Below are positions 12,763-13,714 of a stretch of DNA of 13,714 nucleotides, in pieces (position 1 is the first letter of the stretch; each line of letters starts with the position of its first letter). The notes under the pieces are model-generated. The model was given only the letters and a program-made list of their open reading frames with translations. It did no database searches and was not told where the DNA came from. A program made the position numbers and the translations under genes. The stretch is from assembly GCA_021838765.1 (NCBI GenBank), contig JAKCCY010000074.1:1-13714 (forward strand). Reading direction: 5' to 3'. The stretch is from Nitrospirota bacterium (lineage in GTDB: Bacteria > Nitrospirota_A > Leptospirillia > Leptospirillales > Leptospirillaceae).

Positions 12763-13714
12763 TCAGTGGCGGAAGTGGCGCATCCCGGTCAGGATCATGA
12801 ACATCCCGTGGTCCTTGACCGCCTGAAAAACCTCTGCGTCACGGATCGACCCGCCCGGCTGGATAATTCCTGCGACACCGAGCTTCGCTGCCTCATCAAT
12901 TCCGTCGCGGAAAGGAAAGAAGGCATCGGAGGCCAGAATGGTTCCCGGGGTGCTTCGTGTCGCCTTCATTCCGGAAAGTCGGACAGAGTCGACACGACTC
13001 ATCTGGCCGGCACCAATGCCGATCGTCATCCGGTCCCTGACGAGGATAATCGCATTCGACTTCACATGCTTGGAAACCGCGAAGGCAAAAAGAGCATCGG
13101 CCACTTGTGCCTGGGTCGGCTTGACGTCTCCTTCGAACTTCAGCTCGGACAACGGAGGCGCAACCTGCGTATCCGGCGTCTGAACGAGAAACGCTCCGTC
13201 GATATTGCGAAGATCCAGTCCCCGTCCCTCCTCAGATCCTTTCTTGAGGACAAGCAGACGGATATCCTTCTTTTTTGTCAGGATTTCCAGAGCGTCCCCT
13301 GTAAATTCCGGAGCAATCACCACCTCAAGGAAAATCTTTGACATCTCAAGTGCCGTTTCCCGGTCCAGAGGGCGATTGACGGCGACAACACCGCCGAATG
13401 AGGAGACGGGATCGGTATCCCTTGCCTGCACATAAGCCGACAGAAGCGTGTCCCCGAGAGAGACGCCGCAGGGGTTGTTATGCTTTACGATGACCACGGA
13501 CGGATCAGAGAACTCCGAGACGAGCGACCAGGCCGCCTGGGCATCGAGAAAATTGTTGTAGGAGAGTTCTTTTCCATGGAGCTTTGTCGCATTGGCAAAT
13601 CCTGTCTTCACGCCGGACGGAGCATAAAGAGCCGCCGACTGGTGTGGATTTTCTCCGTAGCGAAGCCCCTGGATTTTAGTCAGGGACAACGAAATCGTCT
13701 CAGGCAGTTCCGAA
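12763..13714 (-). CDS. purH: Bifunctional IMP synthesis protein PurH, AICAR formyltransferase part (5' end outside window)
   Basis: Catalyses the last two steps of IMP synthesis. The part seen is the C-terminal AICAR formyltransferase domain: LRYGENPHQSAALY, the KHNNPCG motif, DTDPVSSFGGVVAVN, KHVKSNAIILV, GIGAGQMSRVDSVR, SDAFFPFRDGIDEAAKLGV and the ending QPGGSIRD...TGMRHFRH. The frame remains open to the window edge with SELPETISLSLTKIQG upstream of the domain, so the TTG at 13687-13689 is not the start; the N-terminal IMP cyclohydrolase domain lies outside the window. The stop is at 12763, 67 nt before purD, and purH-purD is a common operon order. Confidence 0.96.
   Translation of the reverse strand, partial: SELPETISLSLTKIQGLRYGENPHQSAALYAPSGVKTGFANATKLHGKELSYNNFLDAQAAWSLVSEFSDPSVVIVKHNNPCGVSLGDTLLSAYVQARDTDPVSSFGGVVAVNRPLDRETALEMSKIFLEVVIAPEFTGDALEILTKKKDIRLLVLKKGSEEGRGLDLRNIDGAFLVQTPDTQVAPPLSELKFEGDVKPTQAQVADALFAFAVSKHVKSNAIILVRDRMTIGIGAGQMSRVDSVRLSGMKATRSTPGTILASDAFFPFRDGIDEAAKLGVAGIIQPGGSIRDAEVFQAVKDHGMFMILTGMRHFRH

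Noticed and set aside
12694..13341. A 215-codon plus-strand open frame opposite purH
   Set aside because: Antisense to the conserved AICAR formyltransferase domain; no domain or ribosome site of its own.
13687..13689. TTG as the purH start
   Set aside because: The frame remains open to the window edge, and PurH carries a whole N-terminal IMP cyclohydrolase domain that lies beyond it.
1..13714. Defence system, prophage, insertion sequence, CRISPR array, tRNA or rRNA gene
   Set aside because: No transposase, integrase, phage, Cas or toxin-antitoxin signature, regular repeat-spacer pattern or tRNA-like fold was recognised on reading both strands.

Overview
The window is an ordinary-looking stretch of chromosome from a diderm (Gram-negative) bacterium, shown by the Lol lipoprotein-export genes. 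Base composition looks close to half G+C by eye. The organism cannot be fixed from these genes; a Nitrospirota member such as Leptospirillum is a low-confidence guess from overall protein flavour. No tRNA, rRNA, CRISPR array, transposase or integrase was seen.

Layout. (1) 1-1460, minus: a WbaP-type sugar-phosphate transferase that starts exopolysaccharide or O-antigen synthesis, cut at its C-terminus by the window edge. (2) 1461-1672: divergent promoter region. (3) 1673-6244, plus: a tight run of mtnA (methionine salvage), lysS (lysyl-tRNA synthetase), and a LolC/E-type permease with LolD ATPase; the last three overlap by 1 and 4 nt. (4) 6254-6568, minus: an FmdB-type zinc-ribbon protein, convergent with lolD. 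(5) 6569-7710: looser DNA with two small plus-strand genes, one of unknown function (6903-7262) and one secreted, degenerate HMA-like protein (7399-7710), plus several inverted repeats. (6) 7731-7777: hairpin placed to terminate both converging units. (7) 10079-7814, minus: rsmD-coaD-aminotransferase, each junction a 4-nt overlap. (8) 10589-10143, minus: a secreted peptidoglycan-binding-domain protein with its own promoter, 5'-end hairpins and a strong terminator. (9) 13714-10732, minus: purH (5' end outside the window), purD and a diverged Sua5/YrdC protein.

Most genes are housekeeping: purine synthesis, coenzyme A synthesis, rRNA methylation, tRNA charging, lipoprotein export and amino-acid metabolism. 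The parts worth a second look are small. They are the near-leaderless promoter of mtnA, the terminator lying against the rsmD start codon, the diverged Sua5/YrdC protein, the secreted HMA-like protein that keeps one of the two metal-site cysteines, the unknown gene with a perfect inverted repeat upstream, and the structured leader of the cell-wall-binding protein. I found no convincing new multi-gene system here.
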